64,000 bases of DNA from Pseudonocardia sp. C8 (GCF_014267175.1 NZ_JACMTR010000002.1:4923501-4987500); one strand, 5' to 3'; shown: positions 7,993 through 15,739, counted from the first letter of the stretch. The notes: generated by a model not told the origin, from the letters alone. A program made the numbers and translations.

Positions 7993-8721
7993 TCAGCGGT
8001 TCTGCAATGACTGGAGGACGGGCATTGCCGCGATCTGGTCTGCGCTCAGATCCTCCCAGTGGAGTCCGCTGGGGCGGCGCGGCGGCGTGCAGGTGATGAC
8101 TTCGTCGGTCGTGACGATCACGTCGACGCTGAAGTCGTGGTTTGTCTCGGGAATGTCGTCCTCGATCACCTGGAGCGGATGCACGGTGGTGACGATCGTG
8201 GTGCTGGGACCGATCAGACCGGCCTGGGCAAGCAGGGCGACTTCGATGTCCGAGTAGCCGGCGCCTTTGCCGATGCGCACGCCATGGCGGTTGACGGCGA
8301 CGCTGCCGCACACGATCAGGTCGACCGGCCGCAGCTCATCCAGGCCGACGTTGCGCGCGACCGACGGCGCGGTACGGCTGGAGGCGGCGTCCTCGGCGGA
8401 CACGGTCAGCTCAGCGGGGTCGAGTAGGTAGAAGGGCTGCGGTGGCGCGAGCTTGGGCGCGGCCATGTAGACCACCTTGCCTTCACGCAAGGCGCGGGCG
8501 CGGGCCGGGAGTTGAGCTTTGTCCGGCACGGCCTTGATCACCCTTGTGTCCTTCCACACCGGCAATGCCGCGAGTCGATCAGCGGCAACGTCGGCGCCGA
8601 TGAAGTTCGGGATGCGCCCGTACGCACTGCCTTCGCCAGCGACGACACCCTGCTGGTCCAGCAGGTTCCACACCTTCCGCCGGATGGTGTCCTTGCGCGC
8701 ATCCACCTCGGTCGTGGTCAC
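7993..8721 (-). CDS. 5-formyltetrahydrofolate cyclo-ligase family protein
   Basis: 242-aa protein of the 5-FTHF cyclo-ligase (MTHFS-like) family, which converts 5-formyl-THF to methenyl-THF with ATP. Seen in the sequence: an N-terminal helix KDTIRRKVWNLLDQQGVV, a V(V)YMAAPKL strand, and RIGKGAGYSDIEVALL, which matches the family's glycine-rich G-x-G-x-G-x-x-D signature. At about 240 aa it is longer than the classical 180-200 aa enzymes and nearer the MTHFSD-like subgroup, so the substrate may differ. It precedes a P-loop kinase gene by 7 bases. Folate chemistry near queD/queE genes may be coincidental. Confidence 0.75.
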   Translation of the reverse strand: MTTTEVDARKDTIRRKVWNLLDQQGVVAGEGSAYGRIPNFIGADVAADRLAALPVWKDTRVIKAVPDKAQLPARARALREGKVVYMAAPKLAPPQPFYLLDPAELTVSAEDAASSRTAPSVARNVGLDELRPVDLIVCGSVAVNRHGVRIGKGAGYSDIEVALLAQAGLIGPSTTIVTTVHPLQVIEDDIPETNHDFSVDVIVTTDEVITCTPPRRPSGLHWEDLSADQIAAMPVLQSLQNR

Positions 8722-8737
8722 TGTGTGCGGCTCCTCG

Positions 8738-9913
8738 TCACGCTGTGGTCATCAGGGAGAACAGCCGATCGTAGATGTCCTGGACGACGGGCTCGCCACG
8801 CCAACGGCGGAGTTTGCGTACGGCGTCGGAGACGATGTTCAACCCGCCGCCACCCCGGGTGGCCTCCAGGACATCGATGGCATCGTGCAGGCTCGCCGCA
8901 GCCGCATCGAGGTCACGCTGATGCAGGTGAGCGAGGCTGAGGTTGCCCAGCACGATCGCACGGGACTTGCTCTGCGCGGTCATGGCTTGAGCCACAGTGA
9001 CGAGAATGCGCTGGGCGCGGCGATGGTCACCCAAGAACAGATAGCAGGAGCCGGCCAGCCGATCGAACTGGGTCTCGGAGAACAGATGCGCCGCACCGTC
9101 GGTAGCCCGGACGCCGCTGAAACTGCACTCCGCGGCGGCCAGGGCTGACTCGCACCGCCGTGCGTCGCCGAGCATGGCGTGGGCCTCGGCCGAGTGCAGC
9201 CGCGCCAGCCCGGTTAAGACGTTGCTGGCTGAGCGCGTGACCTCGGCAGTCTGCTCCGTCAGCCGGAGTCCTTCGATGGGATCGCGCTCACCGTAGAGCG
9301 CGAGATAGCTCGTGCGCAGCAGCGCATGCCCTTCGGCAGTCGGGCTGTCGATCTCGCGGGCCGCAGCGGTCGCCTGATCGAAATACTGCCGCGCGGCCCG
9401 GTGATCTCGGCGCTGGGAAGCATCCCACACCAGCTACCCCATCAAAGTTGCCGCCGTGGCCTCAGCCGCGAAGAGATCGCGCTGCAGAGCGCCATCCCCG
9501 CCGCTGCGGGCGAGGAAGCCGATCTGACCGAGGGCCTGGCCGGTACCGGCCAGCAGGGATGTCGACGGCATCCAGTCATACCGCTCGTCCAGGCCACGGA
9601 CTTCCTGCCACAGGCGCTCCACGGTGACCGGGTCCGGGCTGCTCGGGGAGCGGAGGGCATACCCGACCCGTCCCCTGCTCGGGGGCTTATCCGGGCCTGC
9701 TTCCGGCGTGAGGAGGTCGATCAGCTCGGTGGGCGAAACACCGAGCGCGCGGGCGAGCCAGGGCTGCTTGCGCGGCGGAGGGGTGGTCTCTCCAGACTCC
9801 CACCGATAGATCGTCGACCGATCGGTTCCCATGCCCACGGCGGCGGCAAGCTCCTCTTGGGTCATCCCCATCGCGCAGCGCTGCCGCGCAAGACGCACCC
9901 GCTTGCCGGACAT
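8738..9913 (-). pseudogene. XRE-TPR regulator interrupted by an in-frame TAG
   Basis: The N-terminal part starts MSGKRVRLARQRCAMGMTQEELAAAV, a typical XRE helix-turn-helix with RSTIYRWESGE as recognition region. Translation stops at TAG (9434-9436). The same reading frame continues LVWDASQRRDHRAARQYFDQA and then TPR-like repeats to a natural stop at 8738. The total, 391 codons, is close to the intact paralogues at 10905 and 28413. The TAG most simply replaces a CAG glutamine codon. If translated, the product would be a 159-aa DNA-binding fragment, with a possible separate C-terminal product from GTG 9430. Confidence 0.85.
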
Positions 9914-10003
9914 GTACGCGCCCCCATTCGACCAGTGTCACCCCATGATCCTCGTCGGATTTTCGCAGGTCAAGGACCACACAGCGGTGCGGCAATCCAG
10001 GTT

Positions 10004-10891
10004 TCAGAAAGCGGTCCAGGTCCACGGCCGCGGGATCTCGCCCCGCAGGCATGCGATGCGGTGGCGTGTTTCGCGTGCGGCGTGGGCGCTGTTGGCGGCC
10101 TTGCCGAGGACGAACACCACCCAGCGCAGCTCCTGGATATCGGCGAAGACGCGGAACGCGGAGCTGGTCGTGACATCATGCCCGCCGTAGGCAGCGACGA
10201 AATCGTGGTAGTCGGTGCTGCTCAGGCGGGCGAAGTCGACATGGTCGACCGCGATGGGGATCAGGTCCCAGTCGGGGTGCCCTCGTGCCACGTGTTCGAG
10301 GTCGAGTAGGACCGGTGTGCCGGTCTCGGGAACGGCGACGTTGCCTTGCCAGGCGTCTCCGTGGACGACACTGTCGGACTGGTCGATCCCCAAATTGCCC
10401 AGTTGTTCGCGCAGCTCCTCGACACGTCGGACCAACCAGTCTCGGTCGTCCCCAGGCAGATGCTGGGCTGCGGCAACGCGCTCGTCGATTCCCGCGAAGG
10501 GATCGAAGCGGGGTAGCTTCGGGTGCGTCGGCGGGCTGAGCGCGTGCAACGATCGCAAGACTGCACCGAGTTCTGCCGTCGTGGCCGGGCGATGCTCCGG
10601 TAGCTGTTCCCACCAGGTCACGGGCCGACTGCCCACGACGGTCGGCTGCTGAACGCCGTCGAGCGCCCTGACCACAGCGAGGTCGGAGTCGGTGAGCCAT
10701 CGAGCGACCTCGACCTGCCGCGCGGCGTTGTCGTGGGTGTGCTCAGGCCCGATCCGTGCAACGACACGGCCGGGTAGCTGGTACATCACGTTGGAGCCAT
10801 CGCGAATCATGACCGCGTTCGTGGCATCGAGGCCAGCCAGTTGCGCTGCAGTGGCGAGTACGTTGTCTGCCGTCTCCAGAGGTGCCGTCAC
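10004..10891 (-). CDS. Aminoglycoside phosphotransferase (APH)-fold kinase
   Basis: 295-aa cytoplasmic kinase of the APH/choline-kinase fold. The catalytic loop is VVHGDAWQGNV (Brenner-type HGDxxxxN), followed by the metal-binding VLLDLEHVARGHPDWDL. The N-lobe has VARIGPEHTHDNAARQVEVARWL, with the expected nucleotide-binding strand. Phosphorylation of a small hydroxylated molecule is expected; resistance or biosynthetic roles are both possible and the sequence does not decide. GTG 10891 is chosen; it begins 13 bases after the stop of the XRE-TPR gene upstream on the same strand, suggesting one transcript. Confidence 0.82.
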   Translation of the reverse strand: MTAPLETADNVLATAAQLAGLDATNAVMIRDGSNVMYQLPGRVVARIGPEHTHDNAARQVEVARWLTDSDLAVVRALDGVQQPTVVGSRPVTWWEQLPEHRPATTAELGAVLRSLHALSPPTHPKLPRFDPFAGIDERVAAAQHLPGDDRDWLVRRVEELREQLGNLGIDQSDSVVHGDAWQGNVAVPETGTPVLLDLEHVARGHPDWDLIPIAVDHVDFARLSSTDYHDFVAAYGGHDVTTSSAFRVFADIQELRWVVFVLGKAANSAHAARETRHRIACLRGEIPRPWTWTAF

Positions 10892-10904
10892 CCCGCTGAT
10901 GGTG

Positions 10905-12212
10905 TCAGGTCGACGGCCGCCCCAACGTGGCGATGTCGTGCCGCAGCTCGGCGACGTCGCTGAACTGCACGTGCGGGGTGGCACTTCGAGCAAGGCCGTG
11001 GAGTTCGGTCATGAGCCGTTTCGACCGTAGTGCGGCGGTGTCGATCACGGCTTGGCGGCCGATCGGCACAGCTTCCCGCGGGTACCCGGTCGACATCATC
11101 AATGAGGCAAGCCGGACGCGGGAGAACGTGCGCGAGCGAGGATAGTCAGCCGCCTGTAGCTCGACTGCGGTGGTGAGCCGACCGGCCGCCAGCTCCGGGT
11201 TGCCGCGGGCCTGTGCGATGGGGATCAATGCCTTCCCGGTGCTGCCCTGGTGCTCGGCGGCGTCGTAGTAGCAGAGCCAGGGCGGGTCCGCGTCGGGGTC
11301 GTGGTCAGTGAAGTGGGCGTCAGCACGGTCGACGTCGGCTTGCGCTTCGGCGTGCCGGCCGGTCAGCGCCAGTAGCCGGGCTCGGATCGTCGTCAGCATC
11401 GCCCGAGCCGTGGCGGTGAGTCGATCAGCGCGTACTTGGGCGAACTCGATCAGTTCCAAGGCGTCGTCGAGATCGCCCAGGTACGCGGCTTTGCGTGCCA
11501 TCTCCGCCAGCGTGTTGGCCCGCAGCGCCCACGAGCCGGCTTCGTCGGCGCACCAGAGGGCGAACTGGAAGCACCGGTCAGCGGCGGCGTAGTTGGCGAT
11601 GTCGAACGCCGAGAAGGCAACGACGCTGGCCAGGTTGCCGACCGCTTCAGCGACGCACCGGTGCACCTGGTTGGGGGCCTGGACGTCCAGAAGCTGCCCT
11701 GACCAGCGCAATTGCGCCGCTGCGGCCTCACAGGAGAGGCCCCCGCCGAACAGGTTCTCCGACATCGCTACGGCACGAGTGGTCGCGCGCACGTGTTCGA
11801 CCTCTGTCCAGCCGAGCCGTGTGGGCAACGGTGTCTCGACGACGGTGCTGGCCAAGAAGTCGCGCGGGCCATTTCCGATGTCGATTCGGCCCCGATAGTT
11901 GTGGGCGCGCCTGGGAGTCGTGACCTCAGTCAACGGCTGTTGAGACCGGAAGGTATCGCTTGTTCCGATGCCCCGCGTCGTCGCCGGCACAGGGCTGGGG
12001 TTGTCGTCGATTACGAGGAGGTTTGCCAGCTCTGCCGGGGTCACGCTGAGCGCGCGTGCCAGCTTGGGTTGCAGGTCCGGCCGCGGTGCCACCTCCCCGG
12101 ACTCCCACCGGTAGATCGTCGACCGCTCGACACCAAGCACGGCGGCAAGTTGTTCCTGGGTCAGCCCGATGGCGTGACGCTGGCGCGCGAGCCGGTCCCG
12201 CTTACCTGGCAC
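10905..12212 (-). CDS. XRE-TPR transcriptional regulator, divergent from queC operon
   Basis: 435-aa protein. Residues ~2-60 form an XRE helix-turn-helix (LARQRHAIGLTQEQLAAVLGVERSTIYRWESGE). The remainder is alpha-helical with TPR-like pairs (AYLGDLDDALELIEFAQV; LAGRLTTAVELQAADY). Related actinomycete proteins often sense peptides or small ligands through the TPR part. GTG 12212 starts directly at the HTH. It is transcribed away from the queC operon, and the intergenic region contains four 11-bp units that recur upstream of the queDE block, next to another XRE-TPR gene (28413-29681). It is therefore the leading candidate regulator of the queC operon. A kinase gene follows downstream. Confidence 0.85.
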   Translation of the reverse strand: MPGKRDRLARQRHAIGLTQEQLAAVLGVERSTIYRWESGEVAPRPDLQPKLARALSVTPAELANLLVIDDNPSPVPATTRGIGTSDTFRSQQPLTEVTTPRRAHNYRGRIDIGNGPRDFLASTVVETPLPTRLGWTEVEHVRATTRAVAMSENLFGGGLSCEAAAAQLRWSGQLLDVQAPNQVHRCVAEAVGNLASVVAFSAFDIANYAAADRCFQFALWCADEAGSWALRANTLAEMARKAAYLGDLDDALELIEFAQVRADRLTATARAMLTTIRARLLALTGRHAEAQADVDRADAHFTDHDPDADPPWLCYYDAAEHQGSTGKALIPIAQARGNPELAAGRLTTAVELQAADYPRSRTFSRVRLASLMMSTGYPREAVPIGRQAVIDTAALRSKRLMTELHGLARSATPHVQFSDVAELRHDIATLGRPST

Positions 12213-12280
12213 GTGACCACCCCTCGCCGTCAACCGCATCCATCCGATCCCGCCAGCATATGCGCAGTTCACAGGCTTGC

Positions 12281-12352
12281 GCGCAGCAACCGTGCAGCAT
12301 CTGTGCAGCGATTCTGCTCTGGTTCATCGTGCACCCCGCCGGTTGACTGCCA
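12281..12352. promoter_or_regulatory. 11-bp direct-repeat element plus TTGACT box (queC side)
   Basis: Four head-to-tail 11-bp units at 12281-12324: GCGCAGCAACC, GTGCAGCATCT, GTGCAGCGATT, CTGCTCTGGTT (the last degenerate). After 16 bases comes GGTTGACTGCCA at 12341-12352. The same arrangement, with the same 60-base distance between the first repeat and the box, occurs at 29813-29884. Eleven bases is about one helical turn, so proteins would bind on one face of the DNA. It lies between the XRE-TPR gene and the queC operon and could control either or both. Confidence 0.7.
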
Positions 12353-12586
12353 GCTGAGCACCCCACCGAAGCGGACACGGACCGCTTGGCGAACACCGGT
12401 GCTCGGACCTGAATAAGGGGCTCGCTGCTTACGAGGAGACATTGTGACGCTCCCTCAGCGATTCGTGGGCGAAAGCGCACCACGATCCCGTTGCGTAGAC
12501 CGTCGGCTCGCACCGCACGCCATCCCGCACCGTCCGACCGGTGCAGGCTCGCCGCCCTCCGCGTATCGAGCGATCGGGAGGAACCG

Positions 12587-12865
12587 GTGCTGATGAGACG
12601 ACTGCTGACGACCCACCGTCGCTCGCGCGTGCGTAGCGAGAACGCACATGTGCACGACCGCATCCCATGCCGGGATGGGCGCGGACGACGCGCGCGCATC
12701 ACAGTCCACGAGCTGGCAAGCGGGAATGTACGGGTCGAATTCCCTGCGCACGGTCCCATCACCGTGCAACCGCTCGACGTTGGGCGTCTGCGTCGAGCAC
12801 TCCGGTCAGCCGCAGCGCCGCCCGAAGCGGCAACGTGCCCCCGGCAAGGCTACTTCGCTTCATAG
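12587..12865 (+). CDS. Small conserved unknown, paralogue of the protein at 5486
   Basis: 92-aa protein from GTG 12587 (GGGAGG 5 bases upstream; ATG 12593 is an alternative). It aligns by eye with the first 80 residues of the gene at 5486: DRIPCRDGRGRRARITV, then strands, then GRLRRALRSA. It is the first gene downstream of the 11-bp repeat element and precedes queC by 121 bases, which hold a 16-bp perfect hairpin. The recurrence of this small family suggests a conserved accessory role, but no function is known. Confidence 0.6.
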   Translation: MLMRRLLTTHRRSRVRSENAHVHDRIPCRDGRGRRARITVHELASGNVRVEFPAHGPITVQPLDVGRLRRALRSAAAPPEAATCPRQGYFAS

Positions 12866-12918
12866 GTCTACTGACCCGCCGCGCCGCCGACGGCTTCACA
12901 GCCGCAGCGCACACAGGC

Positions 12919-12961
12919 CGCGGTGGAGGTGAAGCGCGCCCCGACCTTCACCTCCACCGCG
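12919..12961 (+). terminator. 16-bp perfect hairpin in front of queC
   Basis: Inverted repeat CGCGGTGGAGGTGAAG and its exact complement around an 11-base loop, ending 25 bases before ATG of queC. No U-tract. It could terminate transcription partially (attenuator) or protect the downstream mRNA. Its position between the leader gene and the long operon makes regulation of read-through plausible. Confidence 0.6.
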
Positions 12962-12986
12962 CACCACCGACCAAGGAATCCGGAGA

Positions 12987-13754
12987 ATGAGCGCCAGAAT
13001 CGACACTGCTTCCTCGCACTCACACCACATCGAGACGGCCGCACTCTCGGGTAAGCCCGGAATTCACCGTCATCCTCGCCACGCGGTCGTGATCGCCTCC
13101 GGCGGCCTTGATTCGACCGTGCTCGCCTACTGGCTCCATGCCCGCGGAACGCAGTTGACCCTCCTGTCCTTCGATTACGGCCAGCGTCATCGAGTCGAAC
13201 TGCGCTACGCGGCGGCAGTGGCATCGGCCCTGGAAACGCGTCATGAGGTGGTCGACCTGTCCGCGCTGGGACGCGTGCTCGGCGGATCAGCGTTGACCGA
13301 CTCGGGTGTAGGGGTTCCGGACGGCCACTACACCGACGAAACGATGCGGGCCACCGTGGTTCCCAACCGCAACGCCATCATGCTCGACATCGCGGTGGCG
13401 ATGGCGGTTGTCACGAAGGCCGACGCGGTCGCGTTCGGTGCTCACGCTGGCGACCACCCGATCTACCCGGACTGCCGGGAGAGCTTTACGACGAGCTTCG
13501 CGCGAACGGCGCACGTGGCGAACGAAGGGTTTCTCCCCAGCGACTTCCAGCTGGTGGTGCCGTTCCTGGCTAACTCCAAGACCGACATCGTGCGACTGGG
13601 TGCCGCGCTTGGCGTCCCGTTCGAGCAGACGTGGTCGTGCTACCGCGGCGGTGCACAGCATTGCGGCACGTGCGGCACGTGCACGGAGCGCCGAGAAGCG
13701 TTCCGCGACGCAGGCGTGACCGACCCGACGACCTACGCCGTGAGGGACGCGTGA
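12987..13754 (+). CDS. queC: 7-cyano-7-deazaguanine synthase QueC
   Basis: Converts 7-carboxy-7-deazaguanine to preQ0 with ATP and ammonia. Seen: the PP-loop SGGLDS at residues 38-43, the VVPNRNAIML core, GAHAGDHPIYPDCR for substrate binding, and a complete zinc site with Cys218, Cys226, Cys229 and Cys232. 255 aa, slightly longer than usual because of a His-rich 30-residue N-terminal extension. GGAGA stands just before ATG 12987. It overlaps the next gene through TGATG, so translation is coupled. queD and queE lie at 30.5-31.6 kb under a similar upstream element; no QueF or Tgt is seen, so preQ0 is probably used for something other than tRNA queuosine. Confidence 0.96.
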   Translation: MSARIDTASSHSHHIETAALSGKPGIHRHPRHAVVIASGGLDSTVLAYWLHARGTQLTLLSFDYGQRHRVELRYAAAVASALETRHEVVDLSALGRVLGGSALTDSGVGVPDGHYTDETMRATVVPNRNAIMLDIAVAMAVVTKADAVAFGAHAGDHPIYPDCRESFTTSFARTAHVANEGFLPSDFQLVVPFLANSKTDIVRLGAALGVPFEQTWSCYRGGAQHCGTCGTCTERREAFRDAGVTDPTTYAVRDA

Positions 13755-14734
13755 TGGCGGCCGATGCGCAGCCGGACCGCATGGAAAGACCTGAGTGGGG
13801 CCGTCTTTCCCGTCCCGACGCGCGTGTGCTGGGATGCGCGTTCGCCTCACGAGATGATGGGATCGTTCCCGCCACTCAGGCGGCGCCGACTTTAGCGCAC
13901 GTGGAAACCACAGCACCAGCGGGCACTCCTGCCACTCCGCAATCGCACTCGTTGATGCCTTTCTTGAGCGAGAAGCATCTCCGTCGAGCGCTGCGCGAGT
14001 GCGGGCGACGGTCTTCCAGTCCTGGAGCCGACCGGATGACCTGGGGTGATCTTCGTCGGCAGGCAGGAGTAGTGATTCCAGACCTCGCCGCGCAGCTCGC
14101 TACGGGTACGTGGTGCCCTGGACCGCTTCGAGAGCTGACGATTCCCACCTACACCGGGAAAGCGATGCCGACCGCGATCCCCACGGTAGTGGATCGGCTC
14201 ATACACCGGGCGGTGCGGAACGCGGTGGAGCCGGTGCTTGAAGCACGGGCGTTCGCGTGTTGGGTCTCAGGATACCGGCCACGGCGGAACCGCAACACGG
14301 CACTTCGCCAGGCGGCGGGATTCTTGTCCGATGGGTACCGATGCGTGGCCGACATCGACGCAGCCAGGGTTTCCGAGGGCGTCGGTGTCGACGAAGCGGT
14401 GGACTGGTTCGCTGAGTGCGTCCATGACGGCACCTTCCTTCGCCTGCTTCGCACCGTGCTCGCAGGATTGCCCAGTCCTGTGGTGCCGGGGTCAGGACTG
14501 GCTCCACTCCTGATCAACCTTCGTCTGTCGCAAGTAGACAGAAGGCTATCGGGCCTTCGGGTCGTGCGGTTCGCCGACAACTACTGCGCTTTCACCGAAA
14601 CGGTCGCGGACGCCGAGGAAGCATTCCGGTGCATCAGTGACGCCATGGCTGCTGTGCGGCTGGAGCCCAACGCGGCCAAGAGCCGCGTGCGACGCCAGGC
14701 CAATGCCGAAGACCTCTTCCTCATCGACGGATAG
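13754..14734 (+). CDS. Divergent reverse-transcriptase-like protein
   Basis: 326 aa. Residues ~88-315 follow the group II intron/retron RT fold in order: PGADRMTWGDL, LTIPTYTGKAMPTAIPTVVDRLIHRAV (RT1-2), SGYRPRRN, ADIDAAR (motif A, Asp200), VPGSGLAPLLINLRL (motif B region, 244-258), then VRFADNYCAFT (motif C, 271-281) and a thumb-like LEPNAAKSRV. Motif C is FADN instead of Y/F-A-D-D, and the aromatic residues that normally follow motif A are absent, so polymerase activity is doubtful. No maturase or HNH domain, so it is not an intron RT. About 70 N-terminal residues look disordered. Its ATG overlaps the queC stop; a formylglycine-enzyme-fold gene follows after 4 bases. Confidence 0.8.
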   Translation: MAADAQPDRMERPEWGRLSRPDARVLGCAFASRDDGIVPATQAAPTLAHVETTAPAGTPATPQSHSLMPFLSEKHLRRALRECGRRSSSPGADRMTWGDLRRQAGVVIPDLAAQLATGTWCPGPLRELTIPTYTGKAMPTAIPTVVDRLIHRAVRNAVEPVLEARAFACWVSGYRPRRNRNTALRQAAGFLSDGYRCVADIDAARVSEGVGVDEAVDWFAECVHDGTFLRLLRTVLAGLPSPVVPGSGLAPLLINLRLSQVDRRLSGLRVVRFADNYCAFTETVADAEEAFRCISDAMAAVRLEPNAAKSRVRRQANAEDLFLIDG

Positions 14735-14738
14735 CGCA

Positions 14739-15287
14739 ATGAGCCTTGATTGGATCGAAATCCCGGGCGGCACGTGTTTGTTTGGAGACCAAGCACGCCC
14801 TATCACGGTGCCCACGCTGCTGTGGACACGCACGCCGATCACCCAGGCACAACTGGGCGACGTCCCCCGCGAACACCGTCCAGCTACACATATTGACCAG
14901 TCCACGGCTGACCGCGTCTCTTGCCAGCTCGGGGGAAGACTGCCCCGCTCAGTGGAGTGGGAGTGGATGGCCTCCGGAGCCGAACGACGGGTGTGGCCAT
15001 GGGGGAACGCGCCCTGGGGTCCCAAGTTGGCCAATCTCCGGGACTCGGGCTACGAGGACACGACCGATGTTGCCGCACATCCGGAGGGGGCGACGCCGGA
15101 TGGGATGCTCGACGTGGCAGGGAATGTCTGGGAGTGGACCGCCAGCTCCACTATGGGAGACGGCTTCGTGATCCGCGGCGGCTCCTATGCCTCGCCGCCC
15201 CTGTACGCGCGGTGCACGTTCCTCAACTCCGCACCGGCCGAACTTCGGTCTCCCGGCATCGGGTTCCGGGTGGTGCGTGAGCCGTGA
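14739..15287 (+). CDS. Small FGE-sulfatase (SUMF1/EgtB C-type-lectin-fold) protein
   Basis: 182-aa protein with the FGE fold signatures: an N-terminal IPGGTCLFGDQ, a central GGRLPRSVEWEWMA (usual RLPTEAEWEYAA) with ERRVWPWGNAPWG, then GMLDVAGNVWEWTAS and the C-terminal VIRGGSYASPP... GIGFRVV. It is shorter than canonical FGE or EgtB enzymes (about 250-300 aa). Only one cysteine lies near the usual active-site position (ARCTFLN), so formylglycine formation is uncertain; a binding or iron-dependent oxidase role is possible. In diversity-generating retroelements the same fold serves as the variable protein beside an RT, which is notable given the preceding gene. Its stop overlaps the next start (GTGA). 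Confidence 0.82.
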   Translation: MSLDWIEIPGGTCLFGDQARPITVPTLLWTRTPITQAQLGDVPREHRPATHIDQSTADRVSCQLGGRLPRSVEWEWMASGAERRVWPWGNAPWGPKLANLRDSGYEDTTDVAAHPEGATPDGMLDVAGNVWEWTASSTMGDGFVIRGGSYASPPLYARCTFLNSAPAELRSPGIGFRVVREP

Positions 15288-15739
15288 CGACACCTGTTCC
15301 CGCTGAACACGGTTTGATCGTCGCTGGATGCTCGCGGCGGAAGAAGTCGACCCCGGCGCCGATCCCCGCCTTGGACCTCTACGAGGGCGGGTGCATTCCC
15401 GGACTTCGGGATCGTCTCGGAGCCAACGTTCAATTGCGCCAGCGGATTCGGATCGTGTCAGCGCTCTACGGCTTGCTCCACGCCGACTCACCGATCATGC
15501 CCTACGACCGCCGCCTGACTGATTCTGCCGACGCCGATGTCCTGCGCCAGCGCGTAGCTCCGAATCTCGCGGGTGAGTTGGCTGCCGTGACGCACGTGTT
15601 GGCGGTCGTCGAACCCCTGTACCTGCTCGCCCTGGAGCCGGTGGTGCGCCGCCTCGACGCGATCCGTCTGTATTGGATCTCCGCCCCGCGGGATTGGCAT
15701 CGCGCCGCTGCAGTCCTCGACACCTGGGGGTGGACATGA
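15284..15739 (+). CDS. YaaA/DUF6884-like protein
   Basis: 151 aa. The N-terminus LIVAGCSRRKKSTPAPIPALDLYEGG matches the DUF6884/YaaA pattern (a hydrophobic strand, then C-S/G-x-x-K, then PA-x-DLY-x-G), and IRIVSALYGLLHADSPIMPYDRRL is the second hallmark (SA-K/L-YGL ... PYD). Function of DUF6884 is not firmly established. A YaaA-type domain also occurs, to my recollection, in a protein of bacterial 7-deazaguanine DNA-modification islands, which would fit its place after queC. Start and stop both overlap neighbours by 4 bases (GTGA, ATGA). Confidence 0.75.
   Translation: MTTPVPAEHGLIVAGCSRRKKSTPAPIPALDLYEGGCIPGLRDRLGANVQLRQRIRIVSALYGLLHADSPIMPYDRRLTDSADADVLRQRVAPNLAGELAAVTHVLAVVEPLYLLALEPVVRRLDAIRLYWISAPRDWHRAAAVLDTWGWT

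Noticed and set aside
7993..8721. Folate gene as part of the preQ0 pathway
   Set aside because: 5-FTHF cyclo-ligase acts on one-carbon folates, not on pterin precursors of preQ0; the closeness is likely accidental.
12866..12986. preQ1/preQ0 riboswitch before queC
   Set aside because: Only a long perfect stem is present; I see no pseudoknot-type preQ1 aptamer consensus.
13754..14734. Group II intron or retron
   Set aside because: The RT-like protein has no maturase or HNH domain, no intron ends were seen, and its ends overlap neighbouring genes, so it is an operon member. No msr/msd-like inverted-repeat RNA was found beside it.
13754..15287. Full diversity-generating retroelement
   Set aside because: No template repeat seen, motif B not of DGR type, motif C degenerate; kept only as a low-certainty idea.
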